Made by a program: the position numbers and the translations under genes. From positions 18,906,001 through 18,970,000 of the forward strand of contig NC_056413.1 in assembly GCF_905147365.1 (NCBI RefSeq): DNA of 64,000 bases, read 5' to 3'. A model generated the notes under the pieces. The model made no database searches. It was not told where the DNA came from and saw only the letters and a list, made by a program, of their open reading frames with translations. The stretch is from Aricia agestis (Eukaryota; Arthropoda; Insecta; Lepidoptera; Lycaenidae). This document shows positions 10,283 through 22,910 of this stretch, in pieces (the first letter of the stretch is position 1; each line of letters opens with the position of its first letter).

Positions 10283-10403
10283 GAATGTGTCAGAATTGCT
10301 CCTCAGTCACCAACGCAAATGCTTCAACGCATGACCACTCTGTCTGATAGGTCCCTAAAACGACCACATCTTTTTAAAATGTATAATACATGAGGACTTA
10401 CTA

Positions 10404-11551
10404 AAGTCCTCATGTATTTTAAATTTTAATGTAATAATATAAAACTAATATTATTATTATTGAGGTACAAAAGTATTTTTGGTAATAATAATATAAGTTC
10501 CAATGAAAATATTATGTTTTATGAACAATAAGTATGTTTGTTATGCAATTTTTGTTATGTATTTTTGGAAAAAGTACTATAAGTAATGTAGGATTATATT
10601 TTTGAGTTTTTGTGACTATTCCCATTGTATATTATATCATATTGTAGTCAAGAGAAGTTATAAATGAAAAAGTGCATATGAGAATTTAGCTAATTTGGAT
10701 TTTATATTATCAATGATTTAACTTTTCTAGTAGTTTAGGTGTATGTGTGTGTGTTAATATTTATTCGTGAATATACATGAATCTAAAGTTTCAAAGGTTG
10801 TGTTCTCAAAATTCTTGTTATTGAGAAAGTAATACCTTTGAATTTACCTCTTTGGTGCAGCGTTTATCATGCATGGTTTACAAGGAAATAGTTTGTGAAA
10901 TAACACAAAGACCTACTGCAATCAAAAGATTGTACGAAATGCTCCTAAGATAGGTTCCTAAGAAGTACATAGTAAGTCCTCATGTATTTTAAGTTTTAAT
11001 TTAATATAAAACTAATACTTACTTATTATTATTATTGAGGTAAGTACAAAAGTATTTTTGGTAATACATAATAATATATGTTCCTATGATAATATTATGT
11101 TTTATGAACAATAAGTTCCATATGTTTGTTATGCAATTCTTATCAAGTAAGTCTTTTTTGGAAAAGTACTATAATGTAGGTTTTTGTTTTTGAGTAAAAT
11201 TTAGTGATTTACACTATTCCCATCATATAATACCATATTGTAGTCAAGAGAAGAAGTTATAAATGAAAAAGTGCTCATATGAGAATTTAGCTAATTGGGA
11301 TTCTATGATATTATCAATTATTTAACTTTTCTATTAGTTTAGGTGTGTCAATGTTTATCCGGAGCATGTTATACATACATCTAAAGTTTAAAAGGTTGTG
11401 TTCTGAAAATTATTGTTAAAAGTAAGTACTTAATATTGAATTTACCTCTTTGGTGCAGTGTTTATCATGCATATACCAAAATACTTCAGGTTTACAAGGA
11501 AATAGTTTGTGAAATAACACAAAAACCTACAATGCAACTATAAGATTGTAC
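10404..11551. repeat. Tandem duplication with 570-bp period
   Basis: Both units begin AAGTCCTCATGTATTTTAA (10404 and 10974) and follow the same order of landmarks: GAGGTA...CAAAAGTATTTTTGG, ATTATGTTTTATGAACAATAAG, ATATTGTAGTCAAGAGAAG and TTTGTGAAATAACACAAA. Many small substitutions and indels separate them, so the duplication is old. No coding frame is shared. Just before unit 1, TGAGGACTT and AAGTCCTCA form a small stem. Confidence 0.75.
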
Positions 11552-14500
11552 CTGTAGGTTTTTGGTGAAAATTCATACTTGTTTTACAGTAATTATACAC
11601 AACACTTGTGTTCCTTATACCTTGTATGTGTTTCTTGTGTACTAAATCAATGCAGTCTTAGCTCATCGCACAAATGCAAACCTTATTGTTGACTAGACAT
11701 ATAGGTATATTGTACTATAAATATACTACACCTCACTTATGTTATTATTCTGAAACCTCACTAACACTAAATGGATTACTAAGGTCTCTACGTCTTTACT
11801 TATGTATCACTTCGTGATTAACTTGAGAATACTTAATCGTTTTCCAAAAATTTGGACACTTCGAATGTTTAGTTTTTTGGTTTTAATAACGAATTATTTT
11901 CACTAAAATATATGCTATAGACTAAAATATAACTTATTAAGTAACTAACCAACTAAATAGCAATATAATTTAAGACTAAAAAGTATGTAATAAAATTACT
12001 AAAATGTAAACTATTCAGTAAAAGCTACTCGTTGGTTGGTGTTTATTGAATTGCTGTATTTGACGTAAAAGCAAGCGAGCTTATGTCAGAAGTGTTGTCA
12101 TGATACCAAATGATACGAAATTATTACTCAGTTAACAATGGAGAAGTGAGTTTTGTGTCACGTGACCACTGACTGGCTGGAAAATAGAGGTCATGGTACC
12201 AAAATGCGAGCCAGTCAGTATTCTGGCTGGCTTTAAGAGCTCATGATAGAGGGGCAGGCCAAAAATAGCGCCGAGATTGACTATATCGATTTCGGGTGCC
12301 AGTTGCTTCAGAGTTCAGACTAGTCTGAAGCTATTATTTCTATCTGTACTTAGATTCTAATATTTTATGTACTAGCAACATTTATATTTCAGCTTCTTTC
12401 TTATAAATATCAAATCAATGCATATAACGTTTGTTTGATGTAGGTATGAGAATACTACTCGACTGTTTTATATCGATAGGAAAAAGACGATTTCGATCCA
12501 GTCTTTATCCTATGAGAAATGTATTAATGAGTACTTACTAGCAGATCGGTGTACTGATCGACTTATATTCGACTGGGCTTGTACATAATACATACCATTT
12601 ACCTATCGTATGTAGTGTGTATCGCTCGTGTTTGTTCGGGGATAGAGCAATTACAGGGAACAATCGGGCGGGTTATTGTTAACGACAGGAGTCAGGACAC
12701 ACGCTGCGGTTAGATAATTTGACCGACACCGCACGGGGTTAATTAGTGCTGACAGGCTCACCGACAGACACCGATAGCGACAGGCCCGATATATCGCCGA
12801 CAAATATCACCGATAGGGTATCTCCGACCGCTGCCAGCTGACATCCTAGACTATAGAGTCTAGTCGCAAAGCACAATTTGGCACATTGACTACTCGCTCT
12901 TCGTCTCAAGTTACTGACACTTGAGTAATATTGCTACCGCGTTTGCCGGTAGAAGCGCGATAGCTTTCATACGAGTGTTAGTAATGTAGTGAGTATAGTG
13001 ACGACAAACTCTGCGTACTCGACTTTATTGACATAATATAATATTACACAGACGAAAAAACATTTTTTCATTCTGACTAAATAAAATCCAAGTGGAAATG
13101 TATAATACATATATAGAAAATAATAGAACAGTGAACTGCAATGCAATTGTTCATTTATTTGGTTGAAATAAACGTATGATTACATTTTTATTGTAATAAT
13201 ACTCGGTACTACGGTATACACAGGATTATGCAAATAATAATAATTGTGGAGGAATCCCCGATCGGACAAAACGGTCGTTGTGCTGATCCCCGTCGCGCGT
13301 CGGGGGGATCGCGGTGATGATATGGTTACTGGGATTTATCACCATTGAACCGCGGTGGTGTGTGGACTGTATGTCATGTTTGGATGATCCCTTCTAAATA
13401 AGAAGCTCGAGAGTAGTCGCTATTGCCAGATCAAAATATTATGTTTCATATTATTTGACGATTACTTTTAATTAAAAAACTTTGGTACAATCTTTTTAAG
13501 CGAGGACCCTAAATATATTTTTAGGTTTAAGTAAAATATTTACAATTTTAGTTTACCGAAACAATATAAAGAAACATTTAAATAAAGCCTAAATTATTAT
13601 AAAACTTAACCTTATCTCGAAAAAAACTCCTCAAAACTCTTCCTTAATTTGTAAATTTCGCACGGGCGAGGATTATCTTCCTCGAATTAAGCTCAGAAGC
13701 GTCTTAGGTATTTAATAGGAAGCCTAGCGCCGGCCTTGCGTCTGAGCTGCGTTATGATCACTCCGGAGAGTGCTCGTGTAAACAGATATGATCCCCCTGC
13801 CGCCCCCTGGCTGTAATCACCGCCCCACAAGGTAACCGAAATCAAAATCAATTAAAAATATTTTTTATTCGCCGAAAATATTTTTTAATAACCGAAATTG
13901 AAGTACCCTGTGTATAATCAACTAATCACGGCGGTACAGGGTCGATTAAATTAGTATACTCCGTTCAGGAGTCAAGATATTATATTGAATTTAAAATTTA
14001 ATAAGCTCCTAGCAACAAACCCTTTAATGCATAATAATGACTTTTTTCGTCAGAATAAGTTTTTCTTCCCGTTTAGATTAAATCTGTCCAGAATATAATA
14101 TGAGCGATCTGTATGTAATGAGTGTGGGCGACTGCGCGGCTGGGCGGGCGGCGGAACGGACAACGGTACACAGGGCGTGTAGTTTGGTGTTTACTGTAAA
14201 TTGGATGTGAAACAGCATCGACACGAGGCCGGAGACGACACATAAACGGACCCGACCCCCGACCCCCGGCCCCCGACCCCCGGCCCGCCGGCACCCGGCA
14301 TATATATTAATAACAATACATTATGTATAGATAATAGACTGACTACAACTTTTGATAGTATTTTCTGAGAATAGCATTTTTACTTTTTGGTATAATAGTA
14401 TATAGGCTAGGCTAATAAGCTATGTTTCAACGACGATACAAGATAAAGTTTACTGAATAAGATCAAGTTTTAGTTGACCAGCGACAGTAGACAAGCGGGG

Positions 14501-15364
14501 ACTCCGCCGACTAACGACTATGTACACGTATTGCTCCTCCAGTGATGCGGACTGATGCGGGTATCCGGTATCCACTCACCCAGAAACCCTATAATAACTA
14601 TTGTAAATTTGTACCATTCCCCCTCATCACGTCGTCATCTCGTGTCCACTCGCCTAAGACTTTGAAACTTTTAGTAATGCTGGAATAATTAAATGTATCA
14701 ATCACCTTTAAAATGTAATATTATCCACTCCACTTCTTGAAAATTCTGTTTTTGCGCCTCGACTCCCGACCTGTAAAATTCAATATATCGTGAATTAATT
14801 TTAACTGGATTATAATATCAAGTAGGTACGTAATGAAGTTTCCGTTCCCCGGAGCATGCGCCTCATCGCGCCTCATCGCGCCGCATCGCCGGCTTACTCT
14901 TTACTAGGAAAATATGACGACTGAGCCACAGTTGTAAAACGCGCTGAATTTATAAATAGCGTTCAGAATTTATTTAGTTATTTAATATTTATATATTTGT
15001 GCAAAGAGATTATCTTGTCTTTGCGTGATGTCATCACAGGGCTGTATTTTTATGAAAAAAGAAAGCTGTGTCTTCATTCTTACTAAGAATAAACTTTTTA
15101 TTCGAGTATTGGACCCGCCCCATCGCGCAGCGTTTCGGTGTGAAACGAGCTTTGGGTTCCGTTTATCCGGTAGTTAACAAATAAAGTTACGGTTAGTCGT
15201 TCAGTACACGACGTAATCCGATTGTACCACGTAATGGTCTATGCGATACTGTGCCCTGCGACAGGCATTGACATAATATTGTATAAGAAACATGGTGTGA
15301 AAGAATGAAGAGATTTTGAGGTGAATATACAGATAATATACAGTCCACTGGTGTGTTCTTCACC
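11552..15364. other. Noncoding DNA with GC-rich islands
   Basis: Mostly AT-rich, with GC-richer blocks at about 12600-12860, 13250-13400, 13700-13830 and 14100-14300. The last has a C-rich run of GACCCCCGGCC type, and GCCTCATCGC repeats sit near 14860. No coding frame, RNA gene or known repeat was recognised. The islands could be cis-regulatory, but nothing in the sequence proves this. Confidence 0.45.
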
Positions 15365-15890
15365 GATTAGTGTCGGGAGCAGGACTACTCCCACTCGATA
15401 AAAATAAAATAAAATAAAATAAAATTGTTAGTAAAGAAACTTATCGCTATGTTAGTATTCTATTCTAAAAAGAGATTTAGTCCTATTTATCATAAAGTCG
15501 ATCAGAGGACAATTCCCGCTGTCGACTATCTCTCTCAGGACACTATGGCCGCTGCCGCGGACCTTGGCCAACAGCGATGCAGTCCTTTTGCGGAGTATAG
15601 CTTCAAAACTATCTACATCCGCAAAAGCAAACATCGCTGAGGCACTACAGAAACGCGGCATTATTATATTAAATGCGTAAGGCATTGTATGTTTTATTGG
15701 TGAAGTTGGTCCATAAGCTGCAAGTGTAAAAAGAGGTGCAGTAGGCCTTAAAAAGAGTAATTTTTACGGCGTCCGTGCAACGACCAAATCTATGCACCAA
15801 CATATTTGCCATAACAGACAATGCCCTACGTTCTCTTTCGAGGTCCACATCGTCTCGAAGGCCGTCAGTAATATTTTAATTACTTAGATG
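15365..15890 (-). pseudogene. Dead LINE, C-terminal ORF2 and tail
   Basis: On the minus strand, two frames together give the C-terminal part of a non-LTR RT protein. Around 15890-15690 it reads RERRALSVMANML, then FKAYCTSFYTCSLW and YNALRI. After a frameshift near 15690 it continues PRFCSASAMFAFADVDSF with LRKRTASLLAKVR. This order is familiar from C-terminal regions of lepidopteran LINE ORF2 proteins. The 3' end is a run of TTTTA units (15392-15424), consistent with a LINE tail. The RT core and endonuclease are missing. Confidence 0.6.
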
Positions 15891-16595
15891 AAGACTAGAT
15901 CCTGCTTGCCGTGTGCACTGTGCGGCCGGCATTATACAATATACATACTTCTTTATATTTTTAAGAAAAAAAATATTTTTAGAAGTGTGACATAAAAAGG
16001 AAATGTCGCTTGTGATGTTTACGAGTGTGTTATGTCCCCGTGTTTACGGCGATGACTGATGTCGCGACACTTCACGACTCACGCGGCGTTCTTTTTATTT
16101 TTTGTTATTTTCTTTATTCATTTTTCTACTCGACTGGATTGTCAGGGCCGCTACTAATTAAAATGTCAAAATTCATATAAAACAATCAATGCATCATCAA
16201 AGCTGTCCCTGCGTTCAGTTAGATGTCTCATACCGACGTAACACCGTGTTAATGGCGCGCGCTAATTTTATTAATGCTCCGAATTCACATAAATTACACG
16301 TATGAATTCCTGCCGCTCGTTAAAAATAACAGTCCGTGAAAAATGATTCCGAAATAATATATCGGACACTGAGCAGCTTTGAATATTGTAGTGGACACGT
16401 TGACGGGCGAATGTACTGGCGTGGGCGGCGTAGTAGTGTTTATGCCGCTTACAGATAGTATAACAATATAACTGCACAGTTCAGTTTTAAAGGAGATGGA
16501 CGTAGGCGTGCGAGATTTTACGTCAATTGTGACGGTTCACGGTCTACAGTCTACAGTGAAGAAGTAAAAATATATTTTTTATTTTTTTATTTAGG
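15891..16595. other. Noncoding DNA, no feature recognised
   Basis: Ordinary AT-rich sequence with scattered GC. It ends in a T-rich run that borders the inverted-repeat element starting at 16596. No coding signal was seen. Confidence 0.45.
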
Positions 16596-16618
16596 TAAGG
16601 TCAATGTGTCGAAGTCCG
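16596..16618 (+). repeat. Left terminal inverted repeat
   Basis: Begins TAAGGTCAATGTGTCGAAG and matches the reverse complement of 21511-21533 without mismatch. The sequences diverge immediately inside it. Confidence 0.85.
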
Positions 16619-17627
16619 TCTGGGAGGTAAGTCCGTCTAGCGGCAATAACTTCTATATTTTAACGACTAGTTTCATATGGTTCAGTGGGTAAAACAATAT
16701 TGGAGAGTTAGTTTGACCTAAGAAACAGACATGTCGCTACTAACTACCTGTTACGAAAAAAAAACGATCTCAATTTTTTTTTCCGTTTTGTACTCGCTGT
16801 CGGAGTGTAAGTCTCTGCCAAAAAAATTTAAAAAAGTGGAAATACGAAGGAGTTTTTGGAGTTTCTCGGATTACATAGTGATCCTTTTACTTATTACTGG
16901 TGATCGATTCGTTAATATCGCTTTAATTTCGTTATTATCACCTGCAACATGTGTCTAACCTAAAATTGCAATAATTGGGAAGTCCGTCTAGTTTTCATAA
17001 GGAAAGGCCGTCATATGCCGGTCTTGCCTCGATTCAGATATAGTCAACCTTTTCAAATATACATGTCTGTATTGTTAATTTGCATTTAAACTTAAGACTA
17101 CTAAATCATAGCATTGCCCAAATTTTACTGCACGAAAAGAGCATACAAGAGGGGCTGATAAAAATTGCAAAAGTTATAAACAACAAAGTAAAAAAGAAGG
17201 GTTTGGTTTTTTTAATACTTATTCCAAAAACCAAAAATTATTTGAGATAATCAAAATTTGAAAAAAGGTCCATAAAGAGCAGGAAATTTCCTTAAACAAA
17301 TCCTACATCCCGGACCAACAACCCTTATAATTTTAATTGAGCGGCGAAAATAATGGTAAAAACGCGTAACTGTCGCGTGCATGGCCCCAATCTGCCACGT
17401 AAACTAAAAAGTTATTTTAACTAACTAAATATTAATATTACGGAATTTAAGAAAATAGGTACTAAGTAGACATATCAATAACAATGATCAAATCAAAATT
17501 AAGTAGGGGAGTATGTTGAAAAATGTCTCATCCCATAAATGATAATTTTTTTTTTTTCTATTTTATTTTAGGGACTTTTTTCACAGAGTGAATATGTCAG
17601 TCCCATCGTAACCTATATGACAATATA

Positions 17628-19607
17628 CTATCTACGTTGGCTATATAATGCAAATAACATACTTGCAGCAACTGATTTTGGCTCGGACAATAAACCGTGA
17701 AAAGCACCCATATCTTGTAAATTCAAGCCAAATTTTGATACAAGTATGTTTCTTTCAGTGGCGTATCGGACACATTCCATTAGTATGTGATGTAAGTCCT
17801 CAACTTTGTTACATATTTCGCAATTTGGAGAATCTGTCTTACGCATTAAATACGCAAAGGAATTCAATGGAAGATGTCCTGAACGCATTCTGAAAGTAGT
17901 AATCAATCTTAACCTATTTATATAGAAATCTAAAAACCACGGTATACGAGGAGGCTCAGATTGTAGACTCTTATACCATATTCCTTTAACTTTGGATCTT
18001 TCATCAAAATAAGTTTTCCATTTTTCGAAACATTTCTTTTTATATTTGCCAAAATATTCAGAATAATTAGGTAACAAATCCGAAACAATTCCTTCTGCCA
18101 CCGCTTTTTTCGACAATCTGTCAACCTCCTCGTTACCTGTTAGACCTATATGCGCCGGAACCCACTACAATACCGGAGAACCACCTACATAAATTAGTTT
18201 ATTAAGTTTATCTAATATTTCGTACGCCACAAACAAACCACAGCTTCCCGATAAGCATTTATTTATATGTAGAAGTGCACTTTTACTATCAGTAAAAATA
18301 GCAACTTTTTTATGTCGTAAAGATACCAAATATGTAATGGCTTTCAATATTGCACAAAGTTCCGCCGACATAATAGACATTTGATGGTGTAATTTAAACA
18401 TTTGACAATATTTTGCACATGGATCATAATAAGCTGCACCTACCCCATCTTTGCATTTGGAGCCATCAGTATACAAAACATAATATTCAGAGTATTTTTG
18501 GTTTAATTCAGCAATAACATCTATTCTTAAATTATTACCTTCATAGCAAGATTTAGCTTCTTTTATGCATTCTAGATTAATATTGATAACATTTTTAAGA
18601 TTTATAAATGACACCCACGTTGGTAAAGTATACATAACTATTGGATGAGAAAAATGTACTTGTTCCTCTTGCACTTCATCATAGGCCAAAGATAACAAAG
18701 GTTTCTTTTTATTATTCCAGAAACGTCCAGTTCTTAAAGATTTAAATTCATTTAACAAAATTGTACTACAGGATAATCTAGATTTAATTTTTAAACAAAA
18801 TTTGTATGCGAGATAATTTCTTCTTATAAATAGAGGTGGAATATTAAGTTCGCTCTCCATTACATGTATCGGGGTCGACTTGATGAAACCGCCAATAATT
18901 CTTAAAGCTAAACTTTGAATTTTATCTAACTTGGATGTGTGGCAAGATGCGGCGTTGTCATACAAAAAACAACCATAATCAAATCTGCTTCTAATTAAGG
19001 ATATATACAATTTGCGTAAATGTACAGGATGTATCCCCCAACCAGGTCCCGCAAGTACTTTTAACAAAGATATCAGTTTTTGAGATTTTTCTGAAGTTTC
19101 CTTAATGTGTTTACTCCATCTCAACTGCCGATCTAGCCACACACCCAAGTATTTAACATTATCAATAATTTCTAATTCACTGCCATTTACAACTATACTA
19201 ATTTGGTTTTGATTTATCGAACGTTTTCTAGAAAATAAACAAAGTTTTGTCTTGTGAACTGACAGCTCCAAGCCCAATCGTTCCAATACTAACATAAAAG
19301 CTTTAAGTGACCGTTTAATATTAACAATATTATCTCCTATATTATTACTTATTGCAAAAAGCACGAAATCATCAGCATATTGACCTGAATGAACATTAAA
19401 TAGAAAACGGCATAAGTCGATTGTTGTAATATTGAAAAGCAATGGCGACAAGGGATCCCCTTGAGGAATTCCCACACATGCACATCTAACATAAATAGAT
19501 TTCTCATCATTTAAAACAATATAAAGACGTCTGTCCTTAAGGAACTCCCACAAATAACAACAAATATTTTTACCAACATTAATTTCATTTAGATACAACA
19601 GCTTCAA
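17628..19607 (-). pseudogene. LINE ORF2 part 3: RT, RNase H and C-terminal zinc motif
   Basis: Reads GIPQGDPLSPLLFNI (motif B), QYADDFVLFA (motif C) and KYLGVWLD. An RNase H domain follows, with LYTDGSKCKDGVGAA, MSAELCAILKAI and FTDSKSALLHI. A TAG at 18165-18167 replaces what is normally Gln in the phrase before WVPAHIGLTGNEEVD. The frame then resumes to 17628 and includes RMRSGHLPLNSF and CEICNKVEDLHHILMEC, a CCHC-like motif. With two frameshifts upstream, the copy cannot make a full ORF2. Confidence 0.8.
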
Positions 19608-19838
19608 CTAAAATATTATTGTAGGCACCCTTAATATCAATGAAACAGGCCAATGTGTGATGTCCTTGAGCCCAACCAATCTGAATTCTAGAAATCAAAC
19701 TGACAAGAGCACCCATGGAGGAGTGTGACCTTCTGAAACCCACTGTAATTTGAGGTAGTATTTTCCTATTTTTAACATACCATTCCAGCCGTTTTGCTAT
19801 CATCAAATGAAATATTTTACATAAGCACGAAAGTAAGG
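19585..19838 (-). pseudogene. LINE ORF2 part 2: RT palm with motif A
   Basis: Continues the RT in a shifted frame: RPIALLSCLCKIFH, LEWYVKNRKILPQITVGFRR and FIDIKGAYNNI. The last is motif A, with the expected catalytic aspartate. The frame is lost again near 19600, shortly after ILVEAV, so two frameshifts separate this piece from its neighbours. Confidence 0.75.
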
Positions 19839-21073
19839 CTATTGGGCGTATTTAGAGTCAGGGTCATTAGGCTTCGGAATGGGAATTATTTTCACATCTT
19901 TCCATTGATAAGGAATTTTAGCAGTATTGAAAATAATATTATATACATTTAATAAATAATCCTTAGCATTAGACGGTAAATTATAAATCATCGAGTATGT
20001 AATATTATCTTTTCCAGGAGCAGTATCTTTTGACTTTAAGCAAACATCTAATTCTTGCCGAGTAAAATTACTATCAAGTTGAGGGTTGGTAGTGTTTAAG
20101 GTAGGGCATAAAGGAGTAACAAAATCTGGTGTTAAAGAATCCAAGAGAAATTTCTTATTTTCATCAGAGCTGTGCAAAAAATTCCGTCTATTCCCTTTAA
20201 TCCATCTCATTTTCCGCCACATAACTGCAGCAGACGTTGACTCATTAATGCTATCGCAAAAACGATGCCAACTCTGTGCCTTAGCATTGCGAATCAAACG
20301 TTGGGCTTCCGAAATTTTGGTTTTCAATATATTCAAATTACAATCGTTGGGATTTTTTCTAAATTTTTTAAGTGCTAAACGTCTTTCAGCTATCGCTTTT
20401 GAGAGGACAGAACTCCAATAAGGTTTTGGCTGAAAATTATTGTGAGGATATTTGTAAATATTAATATTCGGTATGTTATTACTAGCCGCATTATTAATTT
20501 TCTCGATAAAATTATCATATAAATTTTGAACATTATCAGAATTACACTGTTGCTTTGAAAATAAACTCGAAAGTTCCTGTTTATAACTTATCCAATCAGC
20601 CTTTTTAAAATTTTTAATATAAGTGCATTGAATATTATCTAAGTATGACAAAGAAATTTTAATTATGCTGTGATCACTATTTAAATTTTCATTTAGCAAC
20701 GTCCAATTAAAATTCATGGCAATGTCTGTAGAGCAAAATGAGATGTCAGGTGACGTTTCATGAACCGTCCCTTCTCTAAGAATTACACGTGTAGGTCTAC
20801 TATCATTTATTGAAATAAATCCATTTTCTAAAGAACTTTCAAAAATTTTAATACCTCTACTATCTACCTTACTTGACCAATTATTATGGTGCCCATTAAA
20901 ATCGCCAAGTATCATTGTTTGTTGCGAAAATTTTGAAAAAACCTCTTCCCAGTCAGTATTTTGCGTATTAATTGAAGGAGCACAAATAAATGATAATGAA
21001 GCAAAGTTGTAGATTTTACCGGCACTAATTAATATAATTTTGTTGTAATAAACATTTATGTTTATTACTTAGT
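19839..21073 (-). pseudogene. LINE ORF2 part 1: endonuclease and RT start
   Basis: This frame carries the C-terminal two thirds of an APE-type endonuclease: FICAPSINTQNTDW, MILGDFNGHHNNW, SPDISFCSTD and NSDHSIIKI, where Asp-Phe-Asn and Ser-Asp-His are catalytic landmarks. A linker leads into the RT N-terminus (DTAPGKDNITYSMI, WKDVKIIPIPKPNDPDSKY). The frame stays open upstream of the first ATG (20915) to about 21073, so the N-terminus is missing by 5' truncation. The frame breaks just before 19839, where SKY should continue into RPIALLS. One base appears lost. Confidence 0.8.
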
Positions 21074-21510
21074 GTTTAATTTCTCAAAAAATTCACTATA
21101 ATTTTAATGAAAATGTTTGCAACCACTTAGACTTACACCGGACTTGCCTTAAAATGATATAAAATTAATTTTCTCTGGAATGCGAACCTTATTACCGACA
21201 CACATATTTGAATGGCCGTTTTGCGGCTTTGCTAGAAACCGTTGCCACTTGCCATGCATTTTACTTCACAAGTTATGGCTATACTGCTGCTAGACGGACT
21301 TACCTCAAACTGTAAGGGAAGTCCGTCTACACGCCGAGTTTTTAAAAAAATACCACGTAAGTAAAAAAATACGGCAACTAAGATTATTTTTAGATCATTA
21401 TAGGTCTAATTAATATATTATAGCCTATAATTTCTGATGACACAAGTCACTTTAAAAAGCGAATCTCAAGTCAATAAATTATGTTAAACTTTAATTTTAG
21501 AAAAGTATGC

Positions 21511-21533
21511 CGGACTTCGACACATTGACCTTA
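21511..21533 (-). repeat. Right terminal inverted repeat
   Basis: The exact inverted partner of 16596-16618. The flank beyond it is T/A-rich like the left flank, which hides any short target duplication. Confidence 0.85.
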
Positions 21534-22476
21534 TTTATTTTACCATTTATTTCAGGCATAATACAAATACCTTACAGACTAACATATATATACATATTAT
21601 CTGGGGATCTGCTTCTTTAAAATAAATCATTTACAACAGCAGTTAAGCAATTTACGACATTATTCAACAAGTTCCAGTTAGTAAAGGTAACGGACAGACT
21701 GAAAGGCAGAATTTAGAATTTATAATAAGTATTAGTGAGGATTTTAATTACAGAATTTTATTACCGGCACGTTTCGTCGTTTTTTTGCTTGTACTAAATC
21801 ATTTATTTGCAATTCAAAAAATTAATAATTATGTCTGATGTAAAGGCCATTTTTAATTATTGACCCACAACTTTTTACCTTTAAATTAAAATTAGAAATA
21901 ATATTAGTAAGGTTAACAAATGACTCAAACGAGGGTATAGAGTTTTTTTTAATTTTCAGTTTTCCTGAGCGTGTAGTTCGAAAACTTGCTCCTGCGGAAG
22001 ACCGGCGCTGAATATGCCCCTGGGTGTACCAGCACATGCCGAGCATGAGCCAATTCGCGGCTGCTAATTGGAATTATATTATATTATTATCTAAATATGC
22101 ACCATGTATGTTTGTAGTTGCAAATAAACTTTATTATTATTATTATTAAAACGGATGAGAATTTAGAAAAACTGTGTAGAATCTAATTTATAGAGAATTT
22201 AATTTCATAATAGAATACTATTTGCTACAACGCATCGTTTATTAGTTATTGGCGAAAAATCAAAAAATTGAGACCTTTGTCGCCCTCCCCTCCCTCCGGC
22301 TCACCTCCTAGACGTCAGGAATTTTAGTATGTTTTGTCGCTGTTTTGTCACGCTGAACAGTTTCCTGCAGAAATTGCTTAGGTTCCCGCTCACGCATTTT
22401 ACAACTACCTAATACACACACAACTTACATAATTTACAACAAAAAAACAAACAAACAGTGACGAAAAATGTCTTAA
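21534..22476. other. Noncoding AT-rich DNA
   Basis: Contains ATTATT runs near 22130-22147 and a small GC-rich block near 22275-22310. No coding or repeat identity was recognised. TTAA at 22473-22476 is the left target site of the next element. Confidence 0.45.
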
Positions 22477-22906
22477 GTGGGCGACTAACCCTAAAGTGTC
22501 GATTTTATAATTCATTTTTGTACTTGAAAATAAGCCCCGAATTGTTTCATTTTCTAAAATTAGATACTACATTATATTTCCGAGAATTCGATCTGAGCAA
22601 AAACACGATATCTTAAAATTTTCTCGATAGAAAAAAATCACAAAGATGCATCTAATTTTCACGAATTTTTCATTTATTGCCATAACCGTGCATTGAACTA
22701 AGTTAATATTTTAACACATTGTATAAAATTCTATCATTGAGAGATCGACCTAGCGGATTTTTAAAATGTTGTATATTTATCGAGTTATTGAGAAAAAACT
22801 AATTTGGCGATGAATCCGCGCCGTTCTTTTTCACCTGGCAAATGAAAGACGGGCGTGAGTGTGAAGAGAGAAGGACGATGTTTGATTTTTGGGGTTAGTC
22901 GCCCTC
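22477..22906. mobile_element. TTAA-flanked MITE, copy 1
   Basis: This 430-bp element has ends GTGGGCGACTAACCC and, inverted, GGGTTAGTCGCCCTC. TTAA lies immediately outside both ends (22473-22476 and 22907-22910). A TTAA duplication is typical of piggyBac, and also of Kolobok, transposition. It has no coding capacity. A second copy occurs at 61780-62199. Confidence 0.8.
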
Positions 22907-22910
22907 TTAA

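Larger units (their letters stand above)
17546..21073 (-). mobile_element. I-group LINE, 5'-truncated, nested in TIR element
   Basis: A minus-strand non-LTR element. Its 3' end is a run of T on the plus strand (17546-17558), which is a poly(A) tail. Its coding remnant starts abruptly near 21073 inside the endonuclease. The order endonuclease, RT, RNase H and a C-terminal Cys/His motif points to the I group (I, Nimb or a relative). It lies inside an inverted-repeat element and so inserted later. Confidence 0.8.
16596..21533. mobile_element. Unclassified TIR element, split by a LINE
   Basis: The ends are perfect 23-bp inverted repeats (16596-16618 and 21511-21533) beginning TAAGGTCAATGTGTCGAAG. 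A second perfect inverted pair of 18 bp lies further in (16624-16641 and 21289-21306). The motif AAGTCCGTCT recurs within both flanks (about 16612, 16629, 16980, 21319 and inverted at 21291), as expected of transposase-binding subterminal repeats. Excluding the LINE at 17546-21073, the element is about 1.4 kb. It contains no recognisable transposase; the only frame of note (16731-16958) is Phe/Ser-rich and unassigned. No clear target duplication was seen, so the superfamily is unknown. Confidence 0.7.

Noticed and set aside
12136..12152. Start codon plus splice donor (AACAATGGAGAA then GTGAGT)
   Set aside because: Too short to distinguish from chance and no matching downstream exon was found.
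16731..16958. Transposase of the TIR element
   Set aside because: The 75-codon frame has no catalytic motif or DNA-binding domain and is too short.
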